From Laburnicola sp. R22_1 (taxonomy: Eukaryota; Ascomycota; Dothideomycetes; Pleosporales; Didymosphaeriaceae), in the NCBI GenBank assembly GCA_014281115.1, contig JACONQ010000002.1, positions 2,294,001-2,358,000 on the forward strand: a DNA stretch of 64,000 nucleotides, given 5' to 3'. A program made the translations under genes and the position numbers. The stretch's first letter is position 1. Each line of letters starts with the position of its first letter. This document shows positions 1-11,937 of this stretch, piece after piece. The notes below the pieces were generated by a model, which saw only the letters and a list, made by a program, of their open reading frames with translations, was not told the DNA's origin and searched no databases.

Positions 1-2
1 TA

Positions 3-233
3 CTCGGTCGCCCTAAGAGAGAGGACCGGAGTTTCCACCCCAAGCCTGTGCTATGGTTCAAGGTAGGGGCTGACAGTGATGCGCTGCCGGTGCACCCTGT
101 CACTGCTGTCGAAGATGGGGGTTCATACACCGTCAAATTCCCGAGTATGTGCGATATCTCGGATACCCCCGGTGCTGCGGAGCGTATACTGAACACCGTC
201 TCTAGATGCCGGTTTGATGGTACAGGATGGTAA
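3..233 (+). CDS. Possible 3' end of an unidentified gene cut by the window edge
   Basis: One frame is open from the left edge to a TGA/TAA-type stop at 233 with no ATG needed, giving about 76 residues that end in FDGTGW. The composition is protein-like (mixed acidic, hydrophobic and aromatic residues), but I recognise no family and no splice site confirms it. It may be the last exon of a gene lying to the left, or chance. Confidence 0.25.
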   Translation, partial: LGRPKREDRSFHPKPVLWFKVGADSDALPVHPVTAVEDGGSYTVKFPSMCDISDTPGAAERILNTVSRCRFDGTGW

Positions 234-784
234 ATTGTTGGCAGATCTCCAAGGAGGTGAATAACATTGGCCATTATATTGAAACAATATTTGCTAACTC
301 GTCCAAGACAGAACAGCAGATGTCTCGGTGAAGACGGTGTAAAGGCCAGCGAGACCTCGGCACAGCCATGGCGGATGTTGGCTTGGAGGTGGAGTGGCAA
401 CCAGTCGGCCAGCAGCAACACGAGCAGAAGGCTGATGAAAAGAAAAGAAAGACAAGAGCGAGCGCCCCACTATCCTCTGTCTCGGAGGATTGGAACACCT
501 GTACATCATATAACAGAAGGCGTGCCATCTACGAACCAAACCCATCATTGACCCAGAGCTACTTTGTTCTTCCTTCAAATCTTGAGCTCTTGCTCTTGAA
601 TGGCTTGAGCATTGGTCCTGATCGCCCATCTGATGATTCAGACCTACCCCACTCCTTATAAACCACTCAAGTTCTTTCTTGCATCGTATAGCTTTCAGCC
701 GAAGCCCGCGCGCAGCCAACCCCAGTCACCTTCCTATTCGGGTAGCTATCGACGTATTCTCTCGCCTCCACCGTCCTCCGCCCT
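234..784. other. Intergenic, nothing recognised
   Basis: Short overlapping frames on both strands only. It lies downstream of the surface-protein gene on the minus strand and would hold that gene's 3' untranslated region. No RNA gene or repeat seen. Confidence 0.5.
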
Positions 785-2538
785 TCACGACGCCCTCTGC
801 GGTCGCGGACTATACACAGCTGGCATCTCACTCGGCAAACCCGACCCCATCTGCTGCATACCGGTCTGCGTCGACACCGGTTGCTGTATCCCTGCCCCTC
901 CCAGCTCTGTCCTTCCCTCATGCATCGGGCTCGGCGGCCGCGGATACTGATATGCATACTGCTGCTGAAGAGGTGGCGAAGAAGCCACAGGTATGGGCGC
1001 CATGTTTTGCTGCTGATAGCCGTATACAGGGCCAGGCGAAGGTGTTCCGTAACTGATAGGCGGCGATTGAGTCATCTGGCTGTATCTTGGATCAGAGTTC
1101 GTTAGGTGCGGGGAGTACATAAGACCTGTCGCGCTTTGCGGTGAGGTGTTGTGTCTTGTATCTTGGTTCATAGGCGGAACAAAGCCACCAGCACCCGCCG
1201 CGTCCTTGTTTCTCTTCTTCTTGATGAAGAAGCTTATCAAGGCGGCGATGGCAGCCACGGCCAGAGCTACTCCAATGCCGATTCCTGCGCGTACACCAGT
1301 CGAAATGCCTTTATTACGAATGCCGCTGCCTCCGTCATCTCCACCGCCAAGCTCCTCAGCATCTGTCGACGATGGAGGTGCTGTTTCCCCTGGCCGAAGG
1401 TATAACGTCGTCGTACTTGTCACAGTGGTCTCCGCATTGGGAGCAGCAGTCCGCGTAGCGTATGACGTCGACCAGGAAATCCTCTCAACGTAGAAGTTCT
1501 GTAAACAGTCGACTCGTCTGTGGTCGTGATGGTCGTCGTAGCCGTCACCGTTTCCTCCGACGTATCCGTCCGAATTTGCCGCGGAAGGATCAACCCGCGG
1601 ATCTGAACATAAAGGGGTGCTGGTGTTGTCTTGGGCTCACGCACTCGCAGCTCGTGACGTACTTCCGAGACCGGCGTCACACTCGGCAAAGAGGAAGTGT
1701 AGGACGGTAGGAGAGTAGAAGAGCGGCCAGTAGGCTCAGCAGACGCGCCTCTTCGGCCAGCCATAACAGCTTCACTGGTCACAGTGACCCACTCCGTCGT
1801 CGTATCCACATCTGCCGTTATGGTAGTGTAACTAGTGGTAGTGGAAGTCCTATAGTCGGTGCTGTACAAGGTCGAAGTCACGTACTCGTAATCGGTGCTA
1901 TACCTTGTCGTCCAGTACGTCGAGGTAACCCATTCTCTATCCTCTTTCATCAGCACCTTCCCTTGGGCGTATCCCCAACCAACCAGTCAATCACAAAGGA
2001 AGACAATCATACTTACACTGAATACGTGCACTTCCCCGACGCCGTCCCGCACCCCGCCGTATTCGCACAACACCACCCATACCCCCCCTTGGTACAGCAA
2101 ATATCCCCCGAATCCACACACGTATACCTCTTCCCATTCTCATACATCGAACATCCTGCTCTCCGAACTAAACAAGCCGACGTACTATCAGCACATGTCG
2201 CAATCTTTTCGTCTATCCCGGGCGTACTCACATAAATTCGCGAACGCGAGCGGGTTCGAATTCGCTTCCACGAAGCCCTTTCTTCGCCCGTCTTCGAGGT
2301 TGAAGAAAAGTGGTAGGTCTTCTGGGAGTGTCGCGTTGTGCTGTTCCGGCTGTGAGGAGAGGACTGTATTTTTCTCTTCTGCGATAAGCGTCGCGGTGCT
2401 CGGTTTAGATGCACATGATAGCACGAGGAGGAGCATAGCGACGATACTGGTGCAAATCCACCACGTAGCACCATCATTCACAAAGTCGCAAAACTCACCG
2501 CAGCGAGAAGGGAAAAACCGCCCAGACGCGCAGCGCAT
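785..2538 (-). CDS. Single-pass Cys-rich, Ser/Thr-rich surface protein (sensor-like)
   Basis: Four exons are needed. The start at 2538 gives a hydrophobic leader around AMLLLVLSCA, typical of a signal peptide or anchor. An intron of about 64 nt (GTGAGT..TTTAG) joins FANL to a Cys-rich module with the pattern CSMYENGKRYTCVDSGDICC followed by GWCC. After a second intron comes a long Thr/Ser/Tyr-rich stalk with TSTxYxTxY repeats, likely O-glycosylated. A short intron, or a frame change, near 1500 joins the stalk to the next frame. Then follow a transmembrane helix (AGIGIGVALAVAAIAALISF), a KKKR stop-transfer motif and a Pro/Gln/Tyr-rich cytoplasmic tail containing GRTELGGAG. The architecture matches fungal Mid2/Wsc-like plasma-membrane proteins in layout. 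The real function is unknown to me. Confidence 0.7.
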
Positions 2539-3210
2539 CTCCTGCGCTTGCCCCCCGCTTTATTATACATACCACAATATTTCTTCAGCTGCCTGCTTCC
2601 TTCGTTGTTCGTGCTTCGTATTCAATGCGAACGTACCTCTGTAGGCGGTCTAGACGATGCTGATGTGGCTGCGACGCGGGATTGCGATTGGGTCATTTGG
2701 ACTGTTCGTATTTCTTACATGCTTTGATGGTTTCTTCGAGCCGATTGATGGGGGTTGGGGGTGAGATTTAATATGTATGGGCAACGTTTGTGCGTTGGTG
2801 GTTTGCGGGAATAAGGCTGGGGAGAAGAGGGGTCTGTTAGGGCTGATGGTATTTTTGGAAGTGCATGTTGGGCTGCTTGGGCTGAGGAGCTTGCTCGTCA
2901 TAAGCATCTGCTGTGCATTGTGTGGTTCGGGTCGCATCTGGTTGGTTGGTAGTTGTCTGCGAGGGTGGGTTGAGCAAAGGCGTGGAGAGAACGGTGGAGA
3001 GAATATTGGGTATTGTTTGGACGACTACCTAGGTCCTACCAATAGAAACGCCTCATAAACAAAATGCAAGATGCAGTTGACTCTCCTTTTGAAGAGCCGC
3101 TTCCCAAATCATCACAGCCGACATATACTGCTCAGCCGGTCTTCGATGCACGAAATACGGCCTTACAAGGTACAAGTATCCGCGATTCATTCCGTCTCTC
3201 AGATACTCTT
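2539..3210. other. Intergenic between two minus-strand genes
   Basis: Holds the promoter side of the surface-protein gene (GC-poor, TG-rich near 2650-2950) and the 3' side of the cyclotransferase gene. No credible ORF or RNA gene seen. Confidence 0.5.
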
Positions 3211-4442
3211 TCATACCCGAATCCTAGTACTATTTGTTTGTGCCCCTCCCGCCTCCGGTTCATCCCCATACCACACCTCCATCATATCCAGCCACTCCAT
3301 CACAAACCCCGCCACAATCCTACACCAATCCCTCACAACCTGCATATCCAAATGCTCCCCATCATCCTCCATGGTATGCCACACATCGGGAAACGGCTGC
3401 GGAATGACATGCAGCGTCTCCACGCCCTTCCATATGAACGGCAAGTGGTCGTCCGAGACGCCGCCGTACGCCATATTGTGGTCTACGTCGGGTAGGAAGG
3501 GCTTCTCAGGTGTGGATTCGAGGAGGTGTAGGGACCGCATGCGGGATTCGACTTTGGCGAAGGCGCGGTAGGCCCAGTGCGTGGTCGCGTAGTAGGAGGG
3601 TACGCTGGGCGCGGAGGAACCGAGGAGGTCGAGGAGCATGAACAGCGAGACTTGGGAGAGGGGGGTGCGGTATTTGTAGAATTTTTGGGTTGGGGGGTTC
3701 GGGCTGTTGACCCAGAAGTCGGAGAGGGCTCTGTTTCGTTGGTATGTTAGCATCCATACCTCATTTACTCTGGGGCCTCTCGGTATATAGTTCGAGATGT
3801 CGCGTACCTTGCGCCGTATAGCGAATCGGTGTCTGTCCATTTGGCAAATGCTTCTTCGCCGTCGAGGAACAATAGCTGGATGCCCATGTCCATTTCTACG
3901 CTTCCGCCTTCGCCTAGGGCGAACATTTCATCGTACATCTGCTGCACGTAACCATTCACCACCTTCGCAACCCACATCAACATGGCGCATGGCGCCGCGC
4001 TGTCCGTCGCACCGATGAATCCCGCCGGTGTAATCTTGCTATCATAATGCGCAACCAGCGTCAGAAAATTCGTCTGTCCTGGTTCTACCCAAGGCGGCTC
4101 GCGCCTAACAATGAGGTTCGCAAAGGGGAGCTCTTCGCCGTTAGAGGTGGGCGTCGTCGACGTGCTGTTCTGCCAGGTGACTCTCCAAAGTGGTAGCTCG
4201 CGCTTAAAATAATCGACGATATGGCGCTGCGCTGCGGCTTGGCCTGGTGTTCCGGGCACACGAGGGATCAGGAGGGGTGCGAGGAGTCCAGTGTCATTGC
4301 CTGGATCAACAGCTTCTGTTGGGGAAGGTATCGCGCGAAGAAAGCTGTCGGAGAGGGGTGTGTATGCTGCGCCAAAGCCAACCAGGATTAGGAGCTGCAG
4401 CCATAGCATTACAGCTCGCGATGAAGCTGCCGCGGGATACAT
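3211..4442 (-). CDS. Glutaminyl-peptide cyclotransferase (M28 fold)
   Basis: Makes N-terminal pyroglutamate from glutaminyl peptides in the secretory pathway. Two exons (4442-3808 and 3730-3211; 77-nt intron GTACGC..AACAG) give 384 residues, the usual length. The N-terminus has a hydrophobic signal segment (VMLWLQLLILVGFGAAY). The M28/QC zinc and catalytic landmarks appear in order: LVAHYDSK, GATDSAAPCAML, LLFLDGEEAF, DSLYGAR, LFMLLDLLGSSAP, DDHLPF and VIPQPFPDVWHTMEDD. The last His is the usual third zinc ligand. The joined sequence GAR/ALSDFW across the intron is the expected family sequence. No partner genes are adjacent. Confidence 0.92.
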
Positions 4443-4921
4443 ATTATAGGATTGTGTCTGGTAGACAGCAAAGACATGCTGTCAAGTTAGTGTAGTGGGG
4501 AAGTAGGAGTGAGGGCATTCGCAACATGGAAGGTTAAGCTGTTGCGAAAGGCTCCTGGCTTAGCATCATGAATTGTTTCACGAGTTTGCTTAGCCGAAAC
4601 GTAGGAATCCAACTGCAGAGTCAGGCATGGACCCCTTGAGGAGCGTTGCAAGCGATGCCGGCTTTCCGGCGACGATACCGAAAAGGTTTGGTGTTTCAGC
4701 GCGGTGAGAGCCAAGAGAGAACACGTGATTTTACTTGATCTTATCAGATGAGATGCGGAGTGAAGCGTCTCTTCCGTCCTGACATGGGACGGTGCATAGG
4801 AAAGTCAAGACCGTGGAGACTGAGTCGCTAGACTGATACCATTGCATACTGCATTCAAATTTCCACTGTTAGATTGAGAGCATCAAACGCTCCAACGACT
4901 GACTCTATATACGAAAGCCAT
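4443..4921. other. Intergenic, nothing recognised
   Basis: Upstream region of the cyclotransferase gene and 3' region of the hydratase gene, both on the minus strand. No repeat or RNA gene seen. Confidence 0.5.
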
Positions 4922-6007
4922 CTACAACTTGGCCTTGACCTCCCCCTCAATCCTAACAAAAGCTCTCCCGTTCGTCAACACCGTCTTCCCCCCCTCAACC
5001 CTCACAATAAACCTAATCTCCTCAAAATCGCCATCCTTCTCACCCGTCCGCCACATCTCCGTAATCAGCTTATCCCCCGGCTTAACCGGCGCTGCAAACC
5101 TCGCCTGAAACTCCTTCAAGTTCTCTGGCTTCGACTTGCCAAACTGCTGCAACACAGCGTGCGCCGCCGTATTCCAGCTGAACAAGCCGTGAATGATGGG
5201 CCCGCCAAAGCCCATCTTAATACCAGGTTCGGGCGTCGCGTGGAGCGGGTTGTAGTCGCCGTTAAGGCGGTAGAGGAGTGCGGTTTCGAGCGTCGTTTGC
5301 GTGGTGCGTATCGCAGTGGGCGGCGTGTTAGATGGAGGAGGGAAGTTTACCGTCTTGGGTCCTGGGACTCCAGTCAGTATTCCATAGCGCGTACGATCCC
5401 AACACGACTTACCCTTAGGCCCACCCCATCCTCCCTGCCCAACATAAAATCCACTGCCCACTTCCCTCGTATACACCTCTCCAGTCCCCGCATCTACAAG
5501 CACCGTCTCTGTCTCCACCACTGTGCCCGGCTTCCCCTTGTCATACACACCTAGCACTTTACTCCTGACTTCGAACTTGCGCCCTTCACTCGTTACGGGG
5601 ATCGGCTTGAGGAATTGGAGCTTGCGCTCGCCATCGAGGACGTGCTTCGTGTCGAATTTGGGGACGCCGGAGATGGGCGTGCTGTCTGAGCGGGCGTAAA
5701 AGTCGATGACTTCGGAGTCGGTGTGTTTGAATGGAAGGATGATGGGGTAAGTGGGGAAGGCGGCGAAGTTGGGATTGAGCTCCTATGAATTTGTGAGTGT
5801 GGTGTCCGTGGCCAACATAACCCAAGGAAGACACGGAAGAAACACCAGTCCCAGAAGATAATGAGCAAAAGTACTCACGTAAAGAAAATGCAGCTCATCG
5901 GGATACGTAGCTCCAATACTGGCTGCAAAAAGCAACAAATCCCTCTTCTTCCATGCTACCTCGATAGCCGGGAACTCGAAGCCTACGCCAGGACCTTGTT
6001 CGCTCAT
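4922..6007 (-). CDS. MaoC-type (R)-enoyl-CoA hydratase 2, probably peroxisomal
   Basis: Predicted hydration of trans-2-enoyl-CoA to (R)-3-hydroxyacyl-CoA in beta-oxidation. Three exons (6007-5879, 5782-5413, 5361-4922; introns of 96 and 51 nt) give 312 residues, the size of a stand-alone double hot-dog hydratase. The N-terminal hot-dog half contains FAASIGATYPDELHF. The C-terminal half carries the hydratase-2 signature YRLNGDYNPLHATPEPG with the catalytic Asp and His, then GFGGPIIHGL. The protein ends in AKL, a recognised variant of the PTS1 peroxisome signal. It resembles the hydratase part of yeast Fox2 without the dehydrogenase domains. The exact acyl-CoA preference cannot be told from sequence. 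Confidence 0.9.
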
Positions 6008-7212
6008 GGCTAAGAATACTACAATCAACAACACTTGTAGCTGAGCTGTGAATGGTAATGGGGAAGACAAAGGGAGAAACCTGTGAATGAGAGGCAGATC
6101 AGGTGTCTTTTGCTTCTTTTGCGGGGCGGCAATCAGAGCCCTGAAGCTCGGTCGGAGCTCCAGATGTTTGCCGAGGTCAAATCGCGCCCGCATTGTCAAG
6201 CTCAGGCTAGTGAAGTGTGATCTTGGCAACAGCTATCCAAGTGCGATGTCGGATCTTCGGGATTCTCACACTGCGTGTTTTCAAATAACCTACAAAAATC
6301 TCTAAAGACAATGGGGTAAAAAATTTCGATACAATCTGTTACTAGGGGATAAGCAACACGAACGCTGTTAGAATGGCACTATACAATGACACCGATCTAG
6401 CTGTCATCTAGTATCCCCTACCGGGAGGAACAGACACCGAGCATAGTCCGCTCGTAAACACCGCAGAAGAATAGGGCACGGTATAGTAGACAAAGTAAAG
6501 TAAGGAATAAGGACCAGATACTCGATTTAATAAAGACATGATACCAATTCTGCTATGTACAGTTCAGTGCCCTAACGGCCTCATTAGTTGCCCGTCATTA
6601 GACGGAGACGATGTGCGTCGGTTGAATCCACTATGCTCAACTCGCATTTAAAACTTGTAGCAAACTAATGTTGACAGCCCGACCAAACCTAATACCCATA
6701 AATGTCCACGAAAGCTCAGAATGCTCCAGACACTTAACCACGCAATGCAGCCATGGAAACCGATGATAAACTCCAATGTGTGTGAGCGCAAAGTTCGACA
6801 GTGAATCCCTAATGGACGCGTGTGCATGAATGTTCATCCGAAAGAGTGACCCGCACGATATTGGCTCAATCGAAAAGAAAACCCAGTAAGCATGACGATG
6901 GCGTGTCCCCGGTTTTGGTAGTGACAAATATGATGATCCGCACGTGGGCCGGTCATTAAAAGCCCCTTTTGGGAAGGATATCAGTTGAGAGGCGTGGAGC
7001 AATTTAGAGCCTCCTGTAGGCTAAATCAACGCAGGGTATCCAGAATAAATTTCATATGAATGGGTCCGCCGTTTCCTGGACTGATGGTTTCGTACACTCG
7101 TAACAAGCGCAAGGGAAACGCTGAAATCACTTTTGGGCGAATGGACCACGAGATACAGAAATGTTGAAGAGACCAAACTAAGAATCGGTGTCGAATCAGC
7201 GAGGCGGATTCA
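6008..7212. other. Intergenic, nothing recognised
   Basis: About 1.2 kb, somewhat AT-richer than the genes on either side. A 121-codon minus frame at 6637-7002 has no family features or splice context. I see no tRNA, repeat or element ends. Confidence 0.5.
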
Positions 7213-9525
7213 TTAGACGTCGAAGTTCCCGTGGCTAAATATGTCGTGGTCGTTGCTTGGAATGACGCCGCTCATTCGATCTCCTCGTCCCGCGGGTTTG
7301 TCCCATTCCGGATCATCCTTATCATCCTCGTCCATTCGCTCAGATTCGTGTTCCCGATACCTGAACTGCTGATCCATGGTGCTTTCGTCAACGAATGTGA
7401 AGCCAGCAAAGTTCGCTTGCATCGTTGGTGACAGCGGAGTTGATGCCGGGTTGACGCCGGAAGCAAGCGCAGCAGCCCGCGCATTCAACGAGCCATTGCC
7501 ATTCAAAGCATTGGTGAACTCAGGGTCAAAGTTCGATACGTCCAACTCCGACTTCAACTTGGGCTTGAATGGTGGTACAACGTTCTTCTTCGCCAAAGCG
7601 TCCCAGTCGATGTCCGCGAAGAAGGGGTGCGCCTTCAGCTCCTCTGCATCTCGCGTTGCACCAAGCCGGTGTTTCGGGTTCCGGTTCAGCAGGCCTTTCA
7701 CGAAATTCCGTCCCTCGGTGCTGAGAGCGTCCCGTGGGAATCTCACTTTGCCAAATGCAATGTTCTTATACATTTGCTGGGTATCCTCCGCATAGAAGGG
7801 ACTCCAGCCGCAGCACATCTCGAAAACGAGGACACCTAGTGACCAGAAGTCCACCATCTTCGTGTAGCCATGCTCGTCTAGAAGAACCTCGGGAGCCAAA
7901 TATTCGGTTGTACCACAAAATGTGTTTGTCGTGGCGTTCTCGGTCAGATTTGCCTTTGACAGCCCGAAATCACATAGCGCAATATGACCCTTGGCGTCCA
8001 AAAGGATGTTCTCCGGCTTTAGATCGCGATAAACGATGTTGTGCTCGTGTAAGTGTTGCAGAGCGAGAATCAGCTCGGCAATGTAGAACTTGGCGCGAGC
8101 TTCTTGGAAACGACCTTCGCGTTGGAGGTGCCAAAATAGCTCACCACCAGACATGTAGTCTGTCACTAGATACAGGTCCGAGGGAGTCTGAAAGGAGAAC
8201 TTCAAGCCGACGATGAAGGGTGAGTCGGCCATTGCTGTCCGTACCAGGATGTTCCGTTCGCCCAAGGTATGGGCTACCTCTTTCTTCTGAACAATGACCT
8301 TCTTGGAGAGGACCTTCATAGCATATATGCGGCGAGTGTCCCTCTTGCGTACTTGGAATACCTGGCCAAATGTGCCCTTGCCAATGAGCTTTAGAATCTC
8401 AAAATCTTCTGGGCCGTAGTGTTTCTTGTCGGTTTTGTGGAAGTTGATACGCAGGTGGATTTCGCCGCTCACGTGGTCTTGCTCTCCATCCCGCGGCTCC
8501 AGCGTGAACCAGGCGTCGTACGGTTTCTCGTACTCTACCAGGTTGGGACAGAAGCGGACGTGACCGAGGAAAGCCTCGCCGTTGCTGCGGTCGTACACGG
8601 AGACGTCAATCTCGGAGTGGTCGCCGACGACGTCACTGTATAGAGTCAGTAATCTACTCGTGGTAACGTGTGAATGTACCTACAAAACCGCCTCATGTTC
8701 CCACCTCGGATTTGTGACTTCCTTGAATATGCCATCTTCACGCGGGTCGGCGCTTATGCCGTTGTTGCTGCTCTGTCGACTCCGCATTGGGATAGACATT
8801 GGCTTACCGAGATCACTGTCTGCCCGCTGAATGTTGAGTGGGCCCATGTTTCTCTTTTTACCCTCGTTGCGTGGACCAGCTGAAATGTACTCGGCCCACT
8901 GGAACTGGCAAACCACATATGGATCTGTGCTAGGACGCAGATCCCGACCTTCTGAGATGGAAACGGAGAGCTTCCCCTTTGGCGGTCCTACATCAGGTGC
9001 TCGATCTCGACTCTCCTTCGGCTTTGCAGTCGGCGCGAGCGTGGAATGGGACAGGCTCGAAGCCGGCCGCTTGCCCTCCTGCGAGCGTGTGCGGGGTGTC
9101 TGGGGAGGCGTGGCCTGGTTATGTGGCGGCGCATAGGCGCCTTCTGTTAGCTTCTCCGCTTCTCCATTCAACTGAGAGGTTGAGGGATGTCGGGAAGTAG
9201 AAGATGCACTGGGCGTGGGGCTGGGCAGAGTGTTCGAATGCAGACGGCTAGCATCGGACTCGTTGTCCTTCTCTTTCGATGACGGCGTCGCAGAAGCGGA
9301 TGCAGGTGCGGGGGAGGGGTTCACCGCAGAAGACTTCCGACGGGGTATCAAAGAATCACGAACCTGGCCAAAGTAGCTGTGCAGGATACCGGGCAGTCGT
9401 TTGTCGGTCGGGTCGGGGCGCGGCGTCGAGGCGCCGGGTGGCGTGGAGTTGTTGGAGCCGATCTGGTCGGGCTCTTCGTCATTGCTCACCCTGTACGGCG
9501 TTAGGGACGCACTCGCAGACGGCAT
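7213..9525 (-). CDS. sch9: Sch9/SckA-type AGC protein kinase with C2 domain
   Basis: Nutrient and TOR-pathway Ser/Thr kinase. Two exons (9525-8684 and 8635-7213; a 48-nt intron GTAGGT..TACAG) give 754 residues. The order is a low-complexity Ser/Pro N-terminus, a C2-like domain (KLSVSISEGRDLRPSTDPYV to FLGHVRFCP), then the kinase: glycine loop GKGTFGQVF, lysine in YAMKVL, HRD region VYRDLKPENI, DFG in LCDFGLSKANL, activation loop with TFCGTTEYLAPEVL, and the AGC C-tail with a turn motif (STPLSPT) and a hydrophobic motif FAGFTFVDES. C2 plus AGC kinase with this FAGFTF motif is characteristic of Sch9 orthologues. A 1.9-kb divergent promoter separates it from NC2-beta. Confidence 0.95.
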
Positions 9526-11405
9526 GGTAGGAGTTGGGGAAGTGGAGGGCGGCAGGAGGGAGCTGGGAGCGGCGGCGAGGGCTTTAGGTGCGTGATGCGT
9601 GGTGCGTGGTGCGTGGTGCGTAGGTGCGGCTGCGGAGCTATTCCAGGAAGACGGCGTGTAACGTCGACAGCCATGGATGTCTGTCTGACTGGTCGCGCAC
9701 TAAGCGATTACACCGCACCTTGCACCTCGTCGCCATTCCTTCCTCGGGGCACCTCGCCGAGACAGGATCACGACGGCTGCTTACCTCTGCATCGCGACCT
9801 GGCGGAGCAGATCCGCGGCGGACGAGCTGGTGGTGCCGCTGGTGGTGGCCATGGTGGTGGGCAGCCAGTACGTGGACAGGGCGCGCGGGATGGCGAAGTT
9901 TGACAGCGTCGGAACCGCTGAGGAAGACTTGGAGAGTACCGAGCGACGGCGCGGGCGCGGACGGGTGGGTGAGGGCGGCAGGCCAGTTGGGCGCGTCACT
10001 AGAGCTGGGCGGTCGGCACCATGGGCAGCTTGGGCGGGCTGCAAGGCGGGAGGCTGAAGGTTGGGGTGAATGATGCGTGCGTGCGGCGGCGAGCTGCGCT
10101 GGCTATGCTGGCTACGCAGGCTGCGCTGGCTGTGCTGGCTGTGCTGGGTCGCGGGCTCACGGCGTTCACGCGTCATTATAATCAACCCGACCTGTCCTTT
10201 TAACCAGAAACAGGCCGGCGCACAGGAACGAAAACTCTGCGCACTGCTCAGGCGCTTCTATCGGCCCTGCTCAGGGCGCGCCGCGTGGGAAGCCAGCAAG
10301 CAGCCCGAGGCCAGGCGATCAAGGGGTCCAGCGGTGAGAGCCGCAGTGCTGGTGGCTGGGGGCGCTGTGGGTATGTATGATGTACGAGGTACTCGAGCGT
10401 CGAGTGAATAGGCAGACGTGCACCGAGGTAGAAGGTACTTGACCGTAGTCTGGAGGTACTGCGGAATCGGGAAGTTGTGCTGATGAGGTGATGCGCCGTT
10501 CCTCTAGCCCAGCGGCCGCCTTTCTTTTGACTGCGCAGAGTGCGCATGCCTGTACAGTGCACGCCTCGGATGAAACACGCTGCCTTGCCCTCCGCATTTT
10601 CACCGCCTCCACCTGCATCTTCATCTGCACGACCCCTATGGTGCCTATCGGGCCCAGCAGCTGCGCGCTCCCGGATTCCTGTCTCCCTTGTTCGGCGCCA
10701 AGCGGGCCTGCCCGCTGACGTCTGCGTATCGCAGCCCGGAGCCGCCTTGCTGACCTTGACCCGTCGCACGTCGCAGATCAAAGGGCTTCGGCGATTCGCG
10801 AGCCGCGACGTCTGCCTGCCACGAGGAGCATGCCACCATTATGCCATGGAGGCCGCTATCACAGCGGCGCTCGGTCAGAGGGCACCACAAGCTGCTCGCC
10901 GCTCTGCGCCGGTGCGACTGGGCGCAATAAGGGCTCGGGCAAGTGTCCACTCCACATCGTGCTGCATATCCATCGCCCACCGGTGTGCCTCCGCCCGCTG
11001 CGCCTAATCCGGGATCCTAGATAGCTTGCGATCCGGCCAAAGCGCAGCACGCTCGCTGCATATGATCGGCAGCCTCCGTGCCCTGCGTCGTCTGGAAGGG
11101 CGAGTGCGCGAGACGGCGCAAACACTGTGAACGGTCTCGTTGTCAGTCGAACCATCACCTGCGCACATGCAGTGCGCAAGGTCCGGTGTCCGGTGACAGA
11201 CGTTGTGTGAAGCCCTGAAAGCGGCGTTACACTGGCATACTTTCCGCTTTGGGCCATGGTTCAGCCCCCGTTCACACACTGCAGCGTCGAGCGCGCGCTT
11301 ACACGCGGTGCGGACTAACTATTCCGCGGCCTCGCCCTGCATATATTGTTGTAGACAGCGTTGCGCGTCGCAGGCAAACATCTAGCAAGTGCACCCACCG
11401 CCAGC
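9526..11405. other. 1.9-kb divergent upstream region between sch9 and NC2-beta
   Basis: No convincing gene. On the minus strand a 134-codon frame (9781-10185) contains MATTSGTTSSSAADLLRQ and ends at a good donor (AG/GTAAGC), so it may be a leader exon or upstream ORF of sch9. The bases around 9590-9620 form a short GCGTGATGCGTGGTGC-type tandem repeat. A CTGCGCTGGC-type repeat lies at 10100-10150. The rest is GC-rich and pyrimidine-biased near the start sites. Confidence 0.4.
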
Positions 11406-11937
11406 ATGTCTGATCGCGATATTGGAGGCAACGAGGACCTGTCGCTGCCCAAGGGTATGTGCCCCGCACAAACACGGCTTCGGACGCAGCTAATCCGCCC
11501 AGCAACCGTGCAGAAGATTGTCACCGAGATCCTGCAGTCCGAGCCGGGCATGACCTTTGCCAAAGACTCGCGCGACCTCTTGATCGAATGCTGCGTTGAA
11601 TTCATCACGCTCATCTCCTCCGAAGCCAACGAGATCGCGGAAAAGGACGCGAAGAAGACCATAGCCTGCGAGCATGTGAAGCAGGCGCTGGAAGAGCTGG
11701 ATTTCCACGACTATGTCCCGGCTATCATCGATGTCGCAGCCGACTACAAGAAGCAGCAGCAGGTGCGCAGCTCTCCTACGGATAAACGTTTCACACCTCG
11801 CTAATGCACAGTAGAACCGCGATAAGAAGCAGACCAAGATCGAGCAGAGTGGCATGACTGAAGAAGAGCTCATCCGCGCGCAGGAGGAGCTGTTCCGGAA
11901 CGCGACAAACAAATTCCACGCCGAACCAACATCGTAA
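11406..11937 (+). CDS. ncb2: Negative cofactor 2 beta (Dr1) histone-fold protein
   Basis: Beta subunit of NC2, which binds TBP on promoter DNA and controls pre-initiation complex assembly in the nucleus. Three exons (11406-11454, 11503-11762, 11815-11937; introns of 48 and 52 nt) give 143 residues, normal for the family. The histone fold is LPKATVQKIVTEIL, then DLLIECCVEFITLISSEANE, then KTIACEHVKQALEELDF. It is followed by the conserved YVPAIIDVAADYKKQQQ helix. The C-terminal tail KIEQSGMTEEELIRAQEELF is also typical. The second acceptor must be ACAGTAG rather than the upstream CACAG, which would put a TAG in frame. Confidence 0.95.

Noticed and set aside
6637..7002. 121-codon minus-strand gene
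   Set aside because: No recognisable domain, codon pattern or splice context; it lies in AT-richer spacer.
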